Assembly (NCBI RefSeq): GCF_009759685.1 | Contig: NZ_CP046654.1 | Location: 3,410,001 to 3,474,000, forward strand | Direction of reading: 5' to 3' | Source: Acinetobacter baumannii | Lineage (GTDB): Bacteria; Pseudomonadota; Gammaproteobacteria; Pseudomonadales; Moraxellaceae | Length of the DNA: 64,000 nt | Shown here: piece after piece, positions 1 through 8,741 of the stretch | Numbering within the stretch: the stretch's first letter is position 1 | Layout: each line of letters starts with the position of its first letter | Program-made: the position numbers and the translations under genes | Notes under the pieces: model-generated | Database searches by the model: none | What the model saw: only the letters and a program-made list of their open reading frames with translations | Told to the model about the DNA's origin: nothing

Positions 1-604
1 AACCAGCGATGCGGCTATTCAACAAGCTGTGGCGGATATTCACCAACATTTAGGTGAAGTGAGTTACTTGGTCAATCTGGCATGTACCTACTTAGATGAC
101 GGTTTTAAATCTTCACGTCAGGATTGGATACAAGCACTCGATCTTAATTTGGTCTCTACAATTGAGCTGAGCCGTGCTTTATACAATGACCTAAAAAAGC
201 AGCAAGGTTCAATTGTTAACTTTACTTCCATTTCAGCCAAAGTGGCACAAACAGGGCGCTGGTTATATCCGGTTTCTAAGGCCGCGATACGTCAACTCAC
301 ACAAAGCATGGCAATGGATTTTGCTGCCGATGGTATTCGCGTCAATTCGGTTTCTCCGGGTTGGACATGGTCTCGTGTCATTGCAGAAGTCAGCGGTAAT
401 AACCGTGAAAAAGCCGATAGCGTGGCAGCCGATTATCACTTACTAGGCCGATTGGGTCATCCCGAAGAAGTCGCCAATGTTGTTTTGTTTTTATTGTCAT
501 CCGCTGCGAGTTTTGTCACCGGAGCAGATTATGCGGTCGACGGTGGCTATTCAGTAATGGGCCCTGAAGGATCACAGCCCGCTATTCCACGTTTAGCCGA
601 ATAG
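1..604 (+). CDS. iifB: Short-chain dehydrogenase of indole oxidation, IifB-like (5' end missing)
   Basis: The reading frame is open from the first bases of the window, so the N-terminal Rossmann part with the TGxxxGIG motif lies upstream; the GTG at 29 is internal. The visible part has the SDR catalytic Ser (NFTSISAK) and the YxxxK pair (YPVSK), then the usual SPGWTW loop and a C-terminal VDGGYS. In the iif pathway described for Acinetobacter sp. O153, IifB acts on the indole oxygenation product and prevents indigo formation, handing a 3-hydroxyindolin-2-one to IifA. The gene lies 43 bp before the StyA-like oxygenase start and is probably cotranscribed with it. IifA would be expected upstream of the window. 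The SDR fold is certain; the specific role is inferred from its neighbours. Confidence 0.85.
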   Translation, partial: TSDAAIQQAVADIHQHLGEVSYLVNLACTYLDDGFKSSRQDWIQALDLNLVSTIELSRALYNDLKKQQGSIVNFTSISAKVAQTGRWLYPVSKAAIRQLTQSMAMDFAADGIRVNSVSPGWTWSRVIAEVSGNNREKADSVAADYHLLGRLGHPEEVANVVLFLLSSAASFVTGADYAVDGGYSVMGPEGSQPAIPRLAE

Positions 605-647
605 CACAGCGTTTTAAAAGCACATTTAGAAAATTATGGAGAATATT

Positions 648-1886
648 ATGCGCCGTATTGCAATTGTTGGAGCAGGACAGTCTGGTTTACAGCTTGGTTT
701 AGGCTTATTAGATACAGGCTATGACGTGACCATGATCACCAACCGTACTGCCGATGAAATCCGTCAAGGTAAAGTCATGTCAAGCCAGTGTATGTTTCAT
801 ACCGCTTTACAAACTGAACGTGACTTGGGACTAAATTTCTGGGAAGAACAATGTCCAGCCGTAGAAGGCATTGGGCTAGCTTTAGTGAACCCTGAAAATG
901 GTGGTAAAGCATTTGAATGGAGCGCTCGTCTTGAGCGCTACGCTCAATCGGTCGATCAACGCGTCAAAATGCCCTATTGGATGGAAGAATTTGAACGCCG
1001 TGGCGGTCGATTGGTGATTCAAGATGTAGGAATAGAAGGGTTAGAACAACTCGCAAACGACTACGAGCTTGTATTGCTCGCGGCTGGTAAAGGTGAAGTT
1101 GTTAAACAGTTTGAACGTGATGATGTACGAAGTGTTTTTGATAAACCGCAGCGCGCTTTGGCTTTGACCTACGTCAAAAACATGAAGCCAATTTCACCTT
1201 ATTCACGTGTGACTTTTAACATTATTCCTGAAGTCGGGGAATACTTTTCATTTCCGGCACTAACCATCAATGGGCCTTGCGACATTATGGTGTTCGAAGG
1301 TATTCCAAATGGGCCAATGGACTGTTGGCAAGATGTGAAAACACCAGAACAGCACATGCAATGTAGTCTGGACTTACTCAAGAAATTTGTGCCTTGGGAA
1401 TATGAACGCTGCTCAAATGTTGAATTAACTGATGCTGGCGGTTATTTGGCAGGGCGTTTCCCACCGACCGTACGCAAACCCGTTTTAACCTTACCGTCTG
1501 GCAAGAAAATTTTTGGTATGGCAGATGCCTTAGTGGTCAATGATCCAATTACCGGCCAAGGCTCAAATAATGCGGCTAAGTGTAGCAAGATCTATTTTGA
1601 TGCCATTTTAGCCAATGATAATCAAAGCTTTAGCGAACAATGGATGGTTCAAACTTTTGAACGCTATTGGGCTTACGCAGAAAAAGTCGTGGCTTGGACC
1701 AATAGCTTGTTATTACCACCAGAGCCTCATGTCGTTGAACTCCTAGCAGCTGCAAGCCAGAACCAGCGCATTGCTTCAATTATGGCCAATAACTTTGATG
1801 ACCCGCGCGCCTTTGCTCCGTGGTGGTTTGATGCAAATCAGGCTCAAGCATTCTTAGCTTCAAAAAACACAGCAAAAGTGGCCTAA
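648..1886 (+). CDS. iifC: Styrene monooxygenase-like FAD-dependent indole oxygenase IifC
   Basis: A 412-aa StyA-type flavoprotein monooxygenase. The N-terminus carries the FAD-binding GxGxxG motif (IVGAGQSG) and the body has the typical SMO features (SSQCMFHTALQ, DPITGQGSNNA). An upstream ATG at 636 is in frame, but GGAG at 638-641 sits six bases before the ATG at 648, so 648 is preferred. In the known iif system this enzyme uses FADH2 supplied by IifD to oxygenate indole at C2-C3. It is followed after 28 bp by the flavin reductase gene, the standard two-component arrangement. StyA homologues also act on styrene and make indigo from indole, so the substrate rests on the adjacent SDR and on the nearby anthranilate genes. 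Confidence 0.88.
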   Translation: MRRIAIVGAGQSGLQLGLGLLDTGYDVTMITNRTADEIRQGKVMSSQCMFHTALQTERDLGLNFWEEQCPAVEGIGLALVNPENGGKAFEWSARLERYAQSVDQRVKMPYWMEEFERRGGRLVIQDVGIEGLEQLANDYELVLLAAGKGEVVKQFERDDVRSVFDKPQRALALTYVKNMKPISPYSRVTFNIIPEVGEYFSFPALTINGPCDIMVFEGIPNGPMDCWQDVKTPEQHMQCSLDLLKKFVPWEYERCSNVELTDAGGYLAGRFPPTVRKPVLTLPSGKKIFGMADALVVNDPITGQGSNNAAKCSKIYFDAILANDNQSFSEQWMVQTFERYWAYAEKVVAWTNSLLLPPEPHVVELLAAASQNQRIASIMANNFDDPRAFAPWWFDANQAQAFLASKNTAKVA

Positions 1887-1914
1887 GGTCAAAATATCAA
1901 AGGGAGATTTAAAA

Positions 1915-2445
1915 ATGGACACAATTGAAACTTTAGCTTTACAAGCGATTAATGCCGAAAACCCAAGAGAAATTCGTAATTTGCTTGGTCAGTTTGCAAC
2001 TGGCGTTACCGTGATTACCACTAGTGGTAAAGATGGCCGGAAAATAGGCATGACAGCCAATTCATTTTCATCTCTGTCTTTAGATCCGCCATTAATTTTG
2101 TGGAGCCTTTCAAAAACGGCGCCAAGTTTGCCTGATTTTGTAGAAGCAGAATATTTTGCCATTCACATGTTGGCACAAGAGCATCATCAGCTTTCGGGGC
2201 ATTTTGCTCGAGGTGCCGAAGACAAATTTGCAGGCATTGCCCATCAACAATGCAATGCTGGCGTTCCAATTTTGACTGATGCACTCGCAACCTTGGTTTG
2301 CCGTAATGTAAATCAGTATGAAGGCGGAGATCACCTGATTTTTATTGGTCAAATTGAACAATACCAACAGCGCCAAGGTGAACCATTGGTATTCCACGCA
2401 GGAAAGTATCGAATTGCCGCTGAGCATCCAGAATTAGCACATTAA
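1915..2445 (+). CDS. iifD: Flavin reductase of the two-component indole oxygenase, IifD-like
   Basis: A 176-aa member of the HpaC/StyB flavin reductase family. It has the family core LLGQFATGVTVIT, then TANSFSSLSLDPPLILWSL for flavin binding and a C-terminal GEPLVFHAGKYR. It would use NADH to reduce FAD, which diffuses to IifC. A good ribosome-binding site (AGGGAG) lies about nine bases before the ATG. The gene follows iifC closely and ends just before a hairpin terminator, so oxygenase and reductase probably share one transcript. The reductase assignment is secure; the pairing with IifC is inferred from adjacency. Confidence 0.88.
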   Translation: MDTIETLALQAINAENPREIRNLLGQFATGVTVITTSGKDGRKIGMTANSFSSLSLDPPLILWSLSKTAPSLPDFVEAEYFAIHMLAQEHHQLSGHFARGAEDKFAGIAHQQCNAGVPILTDALATLVCRNVNQYEGGDHLIFIGQIEQYQQRQGEPLVFHAGKYRIAAEHPELAH

Positions 2446-2453
2446 TTCACCAC

Positions 2454-2485
2454 AATCACGATCAATCCGGTCGTGATTTTTTTAT
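2454..2485 (+). terminator. Hairpin terminator or attenuator between iifD and iifE
   Basis: An 8-bp stem AATCACGA/TCGTGATT with a 9-nt loop is followed directly by a run of T. It lies nine bases after the iifD stop and before the next ribosome-binding site, so it may reduce rather than abolish iifE expression. Confidence 0.75.
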
Positions 2486-2498
2486 AGGAAATAAGAAG

Positions 2499-3446
2499 AT
2501 GAAAAGTACTTTAATTAAACATGGCTTTTTAGCAGGGACATTATTAGGTTTGCCGTTGGTTACACATGCCTATGATTTACCGACCGTAAATTTAGGCATG
2601 ACCAGCTTTCTCGATGGTGGATTACCTGCAGGGCCCGGCTGGTATGCTCAAACCTATTTTCAAAATTACGATAGCAATAAACTGGTCGATGCCAATGGAC
2701 AAAAACTCGGTTTACCTAAAACAGATTTAAATTATCAAGTACTGGTTGAGCAGATTAGTTATTTATCGAATGTCCGAGTAAAAGATAAAGCCAGTCTAGG
2801 CATAAATTTTTTAATTCCTTTTGTCAGTAAAATGGACATGGATGATGGCTTGAATAATGCTGCAATTAAAGCCCAAAGTGGCTTTGGGGACATTATGATC
2901 GGACCTTTTATTCAGTTCGATCCAGTCATGGGTGCGCAAGGGCCGAAGTTTGTACATCGTTTTGAGTTTCAGGTGAATTTACCTACTGGCGAATACGACC
3001 AGCAAAAAGATATTAAACCAAGTAATAACGCTGTTTCATTTGACCCGTATTGGGCTGCCACATATTGGTTTAATCCCAAATGGACTGCGTCAACACGTAT
3101 CCATTATCTCTATAACTTTAAAAATGATGACCCAAGCTATGCCTTTGCTGGAGCAAATGATATGCAAGCTGGGCAAGCAATTCATGCAAACTTCGCAACA
3201 GACTATGCTATTACCGAACAGTTCCGCTTGGGACTAAATGGCTATTGGCTAAAACAAATCACTGACACCGAAGTCGATGGTGAAAAAGTTAAAGGTAGAC
3301 GTGAGCAAGTGTGGGCAATTGGTCCGGGTGCGATGTATAGTTTTTCTAAAAATGATCACTTGGTTGCAAATGCCTATTTTGAGCAAGATGCTGAAAACCG
3401 CCCAGAGGGAACACGACTGCAAGTTCGCTATGTTCACCATTTCTAG
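2499..3446 (+). CDS. iifE: Outer-membrane transporter-like protein of phenol/MetA type (IifE-like)
   Basis: A 315-aa exported protein. It has an N-terminal signal peptide (basic start, hydrophobic stretch, cleavage near THAYD) and alternating beta-strand sequence ending in an aromatic C-terminus (RYVHHF), typical of outer-membrane beta-barrels. The pattern (NLGMTSFLDGGLPAGPGWY near the start, later GFGDIMIGPF and VNLPTGEYD) matches the MetA-pathway/phenol-degradation protein family, thought to help uptake of hydrophobic aromatics. It follows iifD after a hairpin and ends before a bidirectional terminator, so it is the last gene of the operon. Its role in indole uptake is inference. The symbol iifE follows my recollection of the O153 gene order and is less sure than the family call. 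Confidence 0.75.
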   Translation: MKSTLIKHGFLAGTLLGLPLVTHAYDLPTVNLGMTSFLDGGLPAGPGWYAQTYFQNYDSNKLVDANGQKLGLPKTDLNYQVLVEQISYLSNVRVKDKASLGINFLIPFVSKMDMDDGLNNAAIKAQSGFGDIMIGPFIQFDPVMGAQGPKFVHRFEFQVNLPTGEYDQQKDIKPSNNAVSFDPYWAATYWFNPKWTASTRIHYLYNFKNDDPSYAFAGANDMQAGQAIHANFATDYAITEQFRLGLNGYWLKQITDTEVDGEKVKGRREQVWAIGPGAMYSFSKNDHLVANAYFEQDAENRPEGTRLQVRYVHHF

Positions 3447-3454
3447 GTCATAAA

Positions 3455-3490
3455 AAATGCCTTTTATATCAACAAATATAAAAGGCATTT
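3455..3490. terminator. Bidirectional terminator between iifE and the AraC regulator
   Basis: A 15-bp perfect stem (AAATGCCTTTTATAT and its complement) with a 6-nt loop lies between two convergent genes. A and T runs on the outer flanks would let it work on both strands. Confidence 0.9.
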
Positions 3491-3503
3491 ATCTATTTTA
3501 AAC

Positions 3504-4562
3504 TTAAGAAAAAATTGAATTAATCAAGCTTGAACTCTCACTATGACCAGATCGGCGAGTAGACGAAGGTAACTCACCATAACGGCGTTTATATTCTTGA
3601 GAAAAACGACCTAAGTGAGTAAATCCCCATTTAAATGCAACGTCAGTGACCGACAGATTTTCATTATGCATCAGCTCTAAATGAGCTTGTTCAAAGCGTA
3701 ATTCTTTTAAATAAGACATTGGGGTAGTACCCAAATAGTTTTTAAAACCAGTAAATAGTGTTCTCACACTCACGCCTGCATGTTCAGCCAAAATTTCGAC
3801 ATTAAGCGGCTCATGTAAATGTTCTTTAATATAGGCTTCTGTACGCTTCACGAAATAAGGAGAGACTGTTTTTTCTTTATAATGATCAAGCTTATGTAAT
3901 GCGTTATTGGGTTGACCATAAATGAGCGCATTAAACAAATTTGACTCAAATTGTTTAAAGGCTAATGGATGATGGAGCGGGTGCTGATCACATGCTAAAG
4001 CATCCATTAATGTTCTAACCAGCTGTAAAAAATAGGCTCCACCTTGGGTAGAAAAATCTAATTTAGGGTCAAAAATGAGTAAGTTATTCTCTGAATCCGC
4101 AATGTGTTGACGGCAATGGTAAGTAAAATCATCCTTTGACACTTTTAGAATGAGCTGTGGTGAGTTTGCATGCCAGCGCATACGTAAAGATTGCTGAGGA
4201 GAAATAAGAGAAGCAACTTGAGAATAAGAAATAAACTTTTGTGAACCAAACTCGATTTCTGCATAGCCCTGAGTTGGAATTTGAATTAAGTAAAAGTTAT
4301 CCAGATGATCTGGTTCAATAATGACATCTGCGCCATATTCCAAGCGACTAATAGACAATGCGCCTGTTTTAACATGGTGCATAGTTGCACTGAAATCTCG
4401 CTTCTGATGAGAGATTTTAAGATCATGCGGTTTAAAAATTTGGCCTACATTTCGGCAGGTTTCGCTTAAATCGTGGTGATCGAACACCAAATTATGATCA
4501 GTAAAGATCGGCTCATTTTGAAAATGACGTCCATTGAGTTCGTGGGAGTTGGCTTGGTTCAT
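3504..4562 (-). CDS. iifR: AraC/XylS-type transcriptional regulator of the indole operon (IifR-like)
   Basis: A 352-aa regulator with an AraC-binding-domain-like N-terminal half (about residues 60-210, including LISPQQSLRMRW) and a C-terminal double helix-turn-helix (about 240-345: HAGVSVRTLFTGFKNYLG and later VAFKWGFTHLGRFSQEYKRR). This matches the AraC ligand-binding-like subfamily that controls aromatic dioxygenase operons. It is convergent with the iif operon and upstream of antABC in the same orientation. The obvious guess is activation of iif and perhaps ant genes in response to indole or a product. The regulator class is certain; the symbol and effector are inferred from position. Confidence 0.85.
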   Translation of the reverse strand: MNQANSHELNGRHFQNEPIFTDHNLVFDHHDLSETCRNVGQIFKPHDLKISHQKRDFSATMHHVKTGALSISRLEYGADVIIEPDHLDNFYLIQIPTQGYAEIEFGSQKFISYSQVASLISPQQSLRMRWHANSPQLILKVSKDDFTYHCRQHIADSENNLLIFDPKLDFSTQGGAYFLQLVRTLMDALACDQHPLHHPLAFKQFESNLFNALIYGQPNNALHKLDHYKEKTVSPYFVKRTEAYIKEHLHEPLNVEILAEHAGVSVRTLFTGFKNYLGTTPMSYLKELRFEQAHLELMHNENLSVTDVAFKWGFTHLGRFSQEYKRRYGELPSSTRRSGHSESSSLINSIFS

Positions 4563-4932
4563 ATTTATCCCTTTTGGCTCACTCCTGTATTTACTTGTAT
4601 TGCGAAAGCTTTAAAACTTCGCTGCACAGCAAGTAAATACGGCACTTAAAAAATTAAGTTACTCGCAAATTACAATGAGATATAAGCAAGATATAGACCA
4701 ATCTAACCGCTAATTAATGTGATTTTCTCAAACTTTTACATCGGATTTTGTCTATCAATTTAATACATTCGAGAAATAGAATAGGGGGATATAAAAGGTG
4801 CTATAAGTTAATCTCATCATGATCTTATTCCTTAAGATCTATCAAAATTTATAGCAAATCCGAGTGAGCTGGTCAATTTATTTTGTCGGAATTAATTATT
4901 GTATATTATTGATATATAAAAGCTTTTAATTT
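4563..4932. other. Gap upstream of the AraC regulator, with a nested inverted repeat
   Basis: No gene is seen here. An 11-bp inverted repeat (GTATTTACTTG at 4587-4597, its complement at 4630-4640) encloses a second one (GCGAA at 4602-4606, TTCGC at 4618-4622), starting 25 bases before the regulator's ATG. On the minus strand it would be a leader stem-loop or an operator. The rest is AT-rich and presumably carries the regulator's promoter. Confidence 0.5.
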
Positions 4933-4975
4933 AAATGCAAAAATTCAATATACCCCTTATAAGAGTATATTGAAT
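4933..4975 (-). terminator. Terminator of the antABC operon
   Basis: An 11-bp stem ATTCAATATAC (4943-4953)/GTATATTGAAT (4965-4975) is followed, on the minus strand, by TTTTTGCATTT. It lies about 54 bases beyond the antC stop. Confidence 0.8.
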
Positions 4976-5028
4976 CATTTCAGGTTTGAGTGGTTTCTAA
5001 ATTATTTGTACTGAAGCTATTTGTACTT

Positions 5029-6057
5029 TTAGCGTGAGGTATTGCTCTGTAAAAATTTCTCGCTGTAGATACGGTAGTTTTGCAAAGCTTGTTCATCTAA
5101 CCAATTTTTAACGGCTTCAATCATTGGCGGTGGGCCACATAAATACATATCAAAAGCTTGCTCGGCAAGTTGATCTTTATTTAAGTGCTCATGGATATAA
5201 CCGGCTTTACCTTGCCAAGTTTCCGTTGCCTTAGTCACAATCGGGTGATAGCTAAAGTTGGGTAGCTGTTCTGCATAGGCCTGTAAACGCTGTTGTTCAC
5301 ACAAGTCGGTTTCTCTATTTACGCCGTAGTACAACTGAATTGCAGGTGAGTTAGGCTGATCAACCAAGTTATCAAGCATTCCCAAGAAAGCTGATAAGCC
5401 AGTTCCACCTGCCACAAAAACCAATGGTCGTTCTACTTCACGTAAATAGAAACTACCAAGCGGTGCTTCAATAAGTAGGCTTTGTCCAACCTGACAACGG
5501 TCACGCAGGTAATTACTCATCACACCGTCTGGTAAGAGACGAATTAAAAATTGTAATTGATTGGTCGCATTTGGTCTATTTGCAAAAGAATATGAGCGCC
5601 AATCTTCAGTATCCGGTATTTGCAAACGAGCATATTGACCCGGTAAAAACTGAAGTTGTTCAGCATGACTGCTCGCATCAAGATGTAAAATTGCTGTTGT
5701 TTCTGAAACCAGCTCAACCGCAGTCACTTTGGTTTCAATTTTTAAGGTATCACCAGCATTGCAAATAGCAGAATCATGATCGAAATAAAAAGCTGCATCT
5801 GATTTTACACGCGTCTGGCAAGCTAACATTTTTCGCTCGGCCAAATCACGTTCACTTAATGCATCTTCATCGACATATTCTTGTTCATAAATGCCGGTTT
5901 CACACTGTCCCTGACAGGTACCACAAACACCTTCGCGGCAGTCTAACGGCAAGTTAATTCCTTGACGAACTGCTGCATCAAGCAGCAATTCATCTTTATT
6001 TACCGAAATGAAAAAGGTTTTGCCATCGGCAAAGTTAAGTGCAACTGAATGTCCCAT
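5029..6057 (-). CDS. antC: Anthranilate 1,2-dioxygenase reductase component AntC
   Basis: About 342 aa. The N-terminal plant-type [2Fe-2S] ferredoxin domain has the CREGVCGTC cluster loop and a fourth Cys (MLACQ); a ferredoxin-NADP-reductase-like module follows, with the FAD motif RSYSFAN and the NAD-binding GGTGLSAF. It passes electrons from NADH to the AntAB oxygenase. BenC is the close homologue, but the neighbours and the short AntB favour anthranilate. The in-frame ATG at 6063 would leave only one base after AAGGGG, whereas the ATG at 6057 is spaced seven bases from it, so 6057 is preferred. It is the last gene of antABC and precedes a terminator. The main alternative is the benzoate reductase. 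Confidence 0.87.
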   Translation of the reverse strand: MGHSVALNFADGKTFFISVNKDELLLDAAVRQGINLPLDCREGVCGTCQGQCETGIYEQEYVDEDALSERDLAERKMLACQTRVKSDAAFYFDHDSAICNAGDTLKIETKVTAVELVSETTAILHLDASSHAEQLQFLPGQYARLQIPDTEDWRSYSFANRPNATNQLQFLIRLLPDGVMSNYLRDRCQVGQSLLIEAPLGSFYLREVERPLVFVAGGTGLSAFLGMLDNLVDQPNSPAIQLYYGVNRETDLCEQQRLQAYAEQLPNFSYHPIVTKATETWQGKAGYIHEHLNKDQLAEQAFDMYLCGPPPMIEAVKNWLDEQALQNYRIYSEKFLQSNTSR

Positions 6058-6068
6058 TTTCATTCCCC

Positions 6069-6560
6069 TTAAACGTGATAGAAGTCTAAAACGGAATCAA
6101 TTTTGTCATTCAGCAAAATGCTGTGCTGACGACGAATGCGGAAACCATCTGCGGTTTGACGCAAAAGATAAGTAGCGTGTCCGTAAAAACAACCTTCTAA
6201 TCCTTGACGGTTATAAAGCGTTTGCCATGCAACTTTTGCTTCAATTAATCCATCATCCAATGTTTTAACTCGGATGTTGTTTATGCTGTGCAAAGTACGT
6301 GGTAATGGCGTTGCAGAGGCCGCTTTTCCGGTACGAATACGGAATACACGGTCTTCAAGGCCTGTACGGTCTGCATAATAAATATATGACAAGCCCTGAT
6401 TTGGATCTTGAACATAGTTATGGTCATCAATCCACTGTGGAATATGATATTCACTATCTTCATCGTAAAGCTCTAGGTAGGCATCCCAGTCATAAGCATC
6501 ACAAAGCTCTGCCTTTTTGTACAAAAACTGAGATACAGCAAAATGTAGTTCTTGTGACAT
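6069..6560 (-). CDS. antB: Anthranilate 1,2-dioxygenase small subunit AntB
   Basis: A 163-aa ring-hydroxylating dioxygenase beta subunit of the SnoaL-like cystatin fold. Family features are visible: LYKKAELCDAYDWDAYLELY near the start, then EYHIPQW, the RIRTGKA segment and a C-terminal region with RIRRQHSILLNDKID. The beta subunit has no cofactor; it supports the alpha3beta3 oxygenase. A GAGGTG ribosome-binding site stands before the ATG and overlaps the end of antA, so the two subunits are translationally linked. Eight bases or so separate it from antC. Confidence 0.9.
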   Translation of the reverse strand: MSQELHFAVSQFLYKKAELCDAYDWDAYLELYDEDSEYHIPQWIDDHNYVQDPNQGLSYIYYADRTGLEDRVFRIRTGKAASATPLPRTLHSINNIRVKTLDDGLIEAKVAWQTLYNRQGLEGCFYGHATYLLRQTADGFRIRRQHSILLNDKIDSVLDFYHV

Positions 6561-6562
6561 GG

Positions 6563-7978
6563 TTACACCTCATCCATTACAGTATTGTTTTCAAAAGTAA
6601 TATCCTGCATTTTCAAGGCTTTCTTGTTTAAGCCGTCGAGCATGAGACGTTGCCAGTGTCCATGTTGATTTACATAAAGTCCTTCATGGGTAAATTCACG
6701 GCCAGTAATAACGGGTTGAATGCCTAAATCTTGTGAGTTTTTGGTCGCGCCATATTCCCAAGACTGACAACCACGCGAAATATCGCTCCAACGTTCAAGT
6801 CGGGCCTGAAAACCTTTTTGTTGCTCACGGAATTCAACTAAATCGTCTGGTGTACCAAGGCCCGACACATTAAAGAAATCTTCAAACTGGCGAATACGGT
6901 TACGGCGTGCTTCAGCAGATTCACCTTTAACCCCTATGCATTGGCTGATGACTTCAGTTTTATTCCATGCCACAGGGCGAACAATACGAAGCTGTGAGCT
7001 AATTTGATCCATAAAAAATAGGCTAGGGTACAAGTTCAAATTTCTTAAACGATGCATTGCCCATTCAGCATATTTTTCGCCATATTTTTCAACCATATAT
7101 GGCATAACTGTGCTGTAGCCTGGACGAACTGTCGGATTTGGCATGTCACTGAATAAAACACTGTGGCCATTCTTAAAACTAAACCAGCCATCGTCAGTTT
7201 CTGAGTCACCTGCACCCAACTTGCTATAGTCAAGTGTGTCGAGTTCGGCACCTTTTGATGCATTGACTTGCTGACGGTGTTGAACTGTAGAGACATAGTT
7301 ATAGTGAACGGTACTTACATGATAACCATCTAGACCATTTTCATTTTGTAGCTTCCAGTTACCTGCAAAGGTATAAGATGACTTACCTTGTAATACTTCG
7401 AGTTCACCTGTTGGCGACTGGTTAACCATTAAATCAAGGAACAGTTTTGCATCGCCTAAAAAGTCTTCTAGGGAATCTGTTGCTTGAGTATCAAGGCTTA
7501 CAAATACAAATCCACGATAGCTGGCAATACGGCCTTGTTTTAGACCACGGCTTGATTTATCAAAATCTTCACAATATTCGCTAGGCGCTTTGACTTTAAC
7601 CAAACGGCCATCTGACTTATAGCACCATGCGTGGAACGGACAGGTAAATGTAGATTGATTGCCTTTAGCAACACGTGTTAAGGTCGCACCGCGGTGTTCA
7701 CAAGCATTCACCATGGCATGTAGTTCGCCTTTACCATCACGGCTTACAATAATCGGTTGGCGGCCAATTTGAACGGTTAGGAAATCATGATTGTTTGGAA
7801 TTTCACTTTCGTGACATGCGTAAATCCAAACCTTTTCAAAAATAAATTCCATTTCCAAGTCAAATAGTTCTGGCTCGGTAAACATGTCGCGTGCAATACG
7901 GAACACGCCATCGTTAGGACGGAAGTCGATACATCCATCTATAAAATCATTCCATTGTTTTAAATTAGATGAGGTCAT
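6563..7978 (-). CDS. antA: Anthranilate 1,2-dioxygenase large subunit AntA
   Basis: A 471-aa Rieske non-heme iron oxygenase alpha subunit. The Rieske ligands are Cys93, His95, Cys113 and His116 (CEHRG and CPFHAWC); the mononuclear iron region reads NGLDGYHVSTVH. It converts anthranilate to catechol with release of CO2 and ammonia. A strong ribosome-binding site (GGAGGA) precedes the ATG. The operon order antA-antB-antC is standard, and the adjacency to the iif genes means indole-derived anthranilate can be channelled onward. BenA is the nearest alternative; the neighbouring iif genes support AntA. Catechol cleavage genes are not in the window. Confidence 0.9.
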   Translation of the reverse strand: MTSSNLKQWNDFIDGCIDFRPNDGVFRIARDMFTEPELFDLEMEFIFEKVWIYACHESEIPNNHDFLTVQIGRQPIIVSRDGKGELHAMVNACEHRGATLTRVAKGNQSTFTCPFHAWCYKSDGRLVKVKAPSEYCEDFDKSSRGLKQGRIASYRGFVFVSLDTQATDSLEDFLGDAKLFLDLMVNQSPTGELEVLQGKSSYTFAGNWKLQNENGLDGYHVSTVHYNYVSTVQHRQQVNASKGAELDTLDYSKLGAGDSETDDGWFSFKNGHSVLFSDMPNPTVRPGYSTVMPYMVEKYGEKYAEWAMHRLRNLNLYPSLFFMDQISSQLRIVRPVAWNKTEVISQCIGVKGESAEARRNRIRQFEDFFNVSGLGTPDDLVEFREQQKGFQARLERWSDISRGCQSWEYGATKNSQDLGIQPVITGREFTHEGLYVNQHGHWQRLMLDGLNKKALKMQDITFENNTVMDEV

Positions 7979-8200
7979 TTACTCAATCCTCCAATCAATC
8001 AGCTTTTAACTGATTGAACCGCGATTAAGCATTGCTCTCTATCCGTTTTTTCCAGATCTTTATCCACTTTGTGCAGTTTTGATTTTTTAATTGAACTCTT
8101 TTGAAGAAAGAGTAGAGATTTAAATTTGTATGTGTTTTAAGCTATTAAAGTTTTCTATAATGTTAAGCAGCATAAAAATGAAACTTTGTGAACTAAGTCT

Positions 8201-8551
8201 ATGAAAGAACAAAACTTAAAATTACAAATTAGAATTCTTTTAGAGCAAAATATTGCATTTGGTCCGGGTAAGGCGGATTTACTTGAAGCAATTGCGAGAA
8301 CTGGTTCAATCTCACAAGCTGCAAAATCTATGAATATGAGCTATCGCCGTGCATGGCAGTTGGTCGACACCATGAATCAATGCTTTGAAACAGCTTTAGT
8401 GGAAACACAAACGGGGGGAACACATGGTGGTGGGGCAGCTATCACAGCTTTGGGCCAGAAAGTCTTACAGCATTACCGTCAAATGGAAAACAATGTCCGA
8501 CAAGCTTTAGAGCATGATTACCAAATCATGAGTAGTTATTTAAAAGGTTAA
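8201..8551 (+). CDS. modE: ModE-type molybdate-responsive regulator, DNA-binding domain only
   Basis: A 116-aa protein with the LysR-like winged helix of ModE: LLEAIARTGSISQAAKSMNM, then SYRRAWQLVDTMN, and the glycine-rich TGGTHGGGAA segment. E. coli ModE is about 260 aa and has two C-terminal Mop domains that bind molybdate; these are absent here. Single-domain ModE proteins are known in other bacteria, where a separate molbindin or another signal may replace the sensor. The gene precedes modABC on the same strand, and a ModE-like operator sits before modA. The promoter region upstream (7979-8200) is shared with divergent antA. The ribosome-binding site is weak. Confidence 0.85.
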   Translation: MKEQNLKLQIRILLEQNIAFGPGKADLLEAIARTGSISQAAKSMNMSYRRAWQLVDTMNQCFETALVETQTGGTHGGGAAITALGQKVLQHYRQMENNVRQALEHDYQIMSSYLKG

Positions 8552-8554
8552 GAT

Positions 8555-8582
8555 AAAAGATTGCATAACGATGAAATCTTTT
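8555..8582 (+). terminator. Possible terminator after modE
   Basis: An 8-bp stem AAAAGATT/AATCTTTT with a 12-nt loop begins four bases after the modE stop. The T run is short, so termination may be partial. Confidence 0.45.
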
Positions 8583-8685
8583 GATTTGGTATAGCTTTTG
8601 CTTAATATCAAGTGCACGCCGAAAAAGCACTGCTGCATTCCAGTCATCTATAGTTAACGAATTATGCTTTTCATAATCTTCGTGT

Positions 8686-8713
8686 AGCGCTATATTCTTG
8701 GGTATATATCGCT
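8686..8713. promoter_or_regulatory. ModE operator upstream of modA
   Basis: The site has the ModE architecture: AGCG-N-TATAT, a 6-bp spacer, TATATA-T-CGCT. By eye it matches about 18 of 22 fixed positions of the E. coli consensus (ATCG-N-TATATA-N6-TATATAACGAT). It ends 28 bases before the modA ATG, so bound ModE would cover the promoter and repress. Confidence 0.8.
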
Positions 8714-8741
8714 GCAAAAAAACACAAAAAAGGTAAACATA

